The notes below the pieces were generated by a model that saw only the letters and a program-made list of their open reading frames with translations, was not told the DNA's origin and ran no database searches. Shown here piece by piece: positions 63,051 through 64,000 of a DNA stretch of 64,000 bases. Every line of letters starts with the position of its first letter. Position 1 is the stretch's first letter. The position numbers were made by a program, and so were the translations under genes. The stretch spans positions 203,917,156 through 203,981,155 of the forward strand of contig CM066037.1 in assembly GCA_033557465.1 (NCBI GenBank), read 5' to 3'. Source of the stretch: Ichthyophis bannanicus. Lineage: Eukaryota > Chordata > Amphibia > Gymnophiona > Ichthyophiidae.

Positions 63051-64000
63051 TGGTTCCCACTCCTGCTCTGGCTCGTGTCCGAGCCTCTGGTTCCATTGAA
63101 CTGTGCCCCAGGCCTACTAATGCAGGAGGGAGGTCGGGTGCTATACCAGAACCTGGCCACGTTGTCTGTCACAGCCTGGCGGCTGAACAGGTCTCCCTAG
63201 CTTTGCTAGACCTCCCGGAGGAGATCAAAGAGGTTCTCCTTGCATCGAGAGGCTTGACGAGATGAGCTTAAGCCTTAAAGTGGCGGTGCTTCTCGGTCTG
63301 GTGCTCCGAGCTCCAGATCGACCCTTTCTCGTGTCCCATTTGGTGGGTCCTCCAGTACCTTCCCCATCTTTCGAAGGAGGGGCTGAAGTCGAACTCTGTC
63401 AGGATACACCTGAGCGCCATCTCGGTGAATCACCTCCCAATAGATGGTAAACCTCTCTTGGAGCAGCCCCTGGTCTCCCGCTTTATGCAGGGCCTCTTGC
63501 TGTCCAGATCTCCCATCTGGCCTCCTCCGGCAGAGTGGGACTTGGACATAGTGCTCATGCAGCTTACGCATTCACCCTTCGAGTCGATGGTGACGTGCTC
63601 ACTTCGGCACCTACCCTGGAAGGTGGTCTTCCTGGTGGCTTTGTCCTCGGCCCACTTAGTCAGTGAGCTCCAGGCTCTCATGGCTGAAGCCCTTTATACC
63701 AGGTTCTATAGGAACAGGGTGGTCCTCCTTACCCACCCCAAGTTCCTGCGAAGGTTATCTCGGATTTTCATCTCAATCAGGAGATAGTCTTGCCGACCTT
63801 CTTCCTGAGACCCCATGCCGACCAGGCGTTGGTGGTTTTGCATGCACTCGACTGCAAGAGGGCTCTTGCCTTATATCTGCAGCGCACCCAGCCTCATCAC
63901 AAGTCTGGCCAGCTGTGTGACGATCCCAATCGCCTGGGGCAGACAGTCACAAAATGCACCCTCTCCATCAGGGTGGCAGACTGCATCGCCTTCGCTCATG
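63051..64000 (+). pseudogene. B3 pol end and tyrosine recombinase (partial, broken)
   Basis: It resumes with WFPLLLWLVSEPLVPL (63052 onward). The recombinase starts near 63170 (SLAAEQVSLALLDLPEEIKEVLLAS). Core-binding relics include LSAISVNHLPIDGKPL in two frames. The first catalytic Arg region reads LSSAHLVSEL, where relatives have TSARRVSEL, so the Arg is lost. PKVISDFHLNQE-type coding follows near 63755. The HxxR and tyrosine parts lie beyond 64000. Confidence 0.8.

Larger units (their letters stand above)
57687..64000 (+). mobile_element. B3: family B DIRS element, broken, runs off the window
   Basis: It starts TTCTCCAGGAACAAGCAGG directly at the end of C2. Gag and pol are decayed. A CR1 LINE (about 61628-63050) sits in the methyltransferase-like part, and the recombinase is cut by the window end. 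Older than B2 by lesion count. Confidence 0.88.

Overview
The window is vertebrate genomic DNA made almost entirely of retrotransposons nested inside one another. The mix is many DIRS-type tyrosine-recombinase retrotransposons, L2-like and CR1-like LINEs, a MIR-like CORE-SINE and a gamma-type endogenous retrovirus (ERV). Abundant multi-family DIRS together with active CR1/L2 points to an amphibian. My guess is a caecilian, but this is inferred from repeat content and not proven. No intact host gene is visible. The only host-derived coding sequence is a broken DHRS11-like dehydrogenase copy (49862-50303, minus).

Layout. I use working names for three DIRS families: A (ends ATCTCCAGG...GTGCTT, palindrome CGTCGGTACCGACG), B (ends TTCTCCAGG, palindrome around GTCGGCGCCGAC) and C (two subtypes). 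An old C element (C1) runs from the first base to about 48750, and everything between is inserted in it. B1 (2694-37435) sits in C1 gag. A2 (6320-35483) sits in B1 RNase H. A2 holds the ERV (7515-16869, minus), A3 (17706-26572) and B2 (29711-35474, minus). A3 holds a CR1 piece with a 113-bp minisatellite, a CORE-SINE and an L2-like LINE, which itself carries another short LINE tail. C1 also carries B4 (37998-39226, an internally deleted B element) and an L2-like LINE tail split by A4 (41855-47493). After C1 come about 3.7 kb of mostly unassigned DNA with a CR1 tail and the DHRS11-like pseudogene. Then follow C2 (52561-57686) and B3 (57687 to the end), the latter broken by a CR1 LINE. The nest is six levels deep at its deepest point.

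How the parts work. Complete DIRS copies show inverted terminal repeats (ITRs); gag with an N-terminal Cys/His module; RT, RNase H and a methyltransferase-like domain in one frame; then a tyrosine recombinase (YR) in a second frame. Near the right end lies an internal complementary region (ICR) that copies the joined left and right ends, as expected for replication through a circle. B2 and C2 are the best preserved. In B2, gag and pol are open and the YR has one stop. In C2, pol is open, gag lacks its middle and the YR has one frameshift. The ERV has two nearly identical 563-bp LTRs, a tRNA-Glu-type primer site and a polypurine tract. Its gag and pol are broken, but a 659-codon env frame is open and ends just before the membrane anchor.

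Most notable: (1) DIRS elements repeatedly inserted within a few bases of the ends of other DIRS elements; (2) a splice-donor-like CAG/GTRAGT at the right end of every A and B copy, with a weaker form in C; (3) family-specific perfect palindromes at a fixed place in the ITRs; (4) a conserved eight-ligand Cys/His module in DIRS Gag; (5) a methyltransferase-like domain whose catalytic motif reads FPP instead of (D/N)PP; (6) an ERV Env frame with neither a visible fusion peptide nor an anchor.
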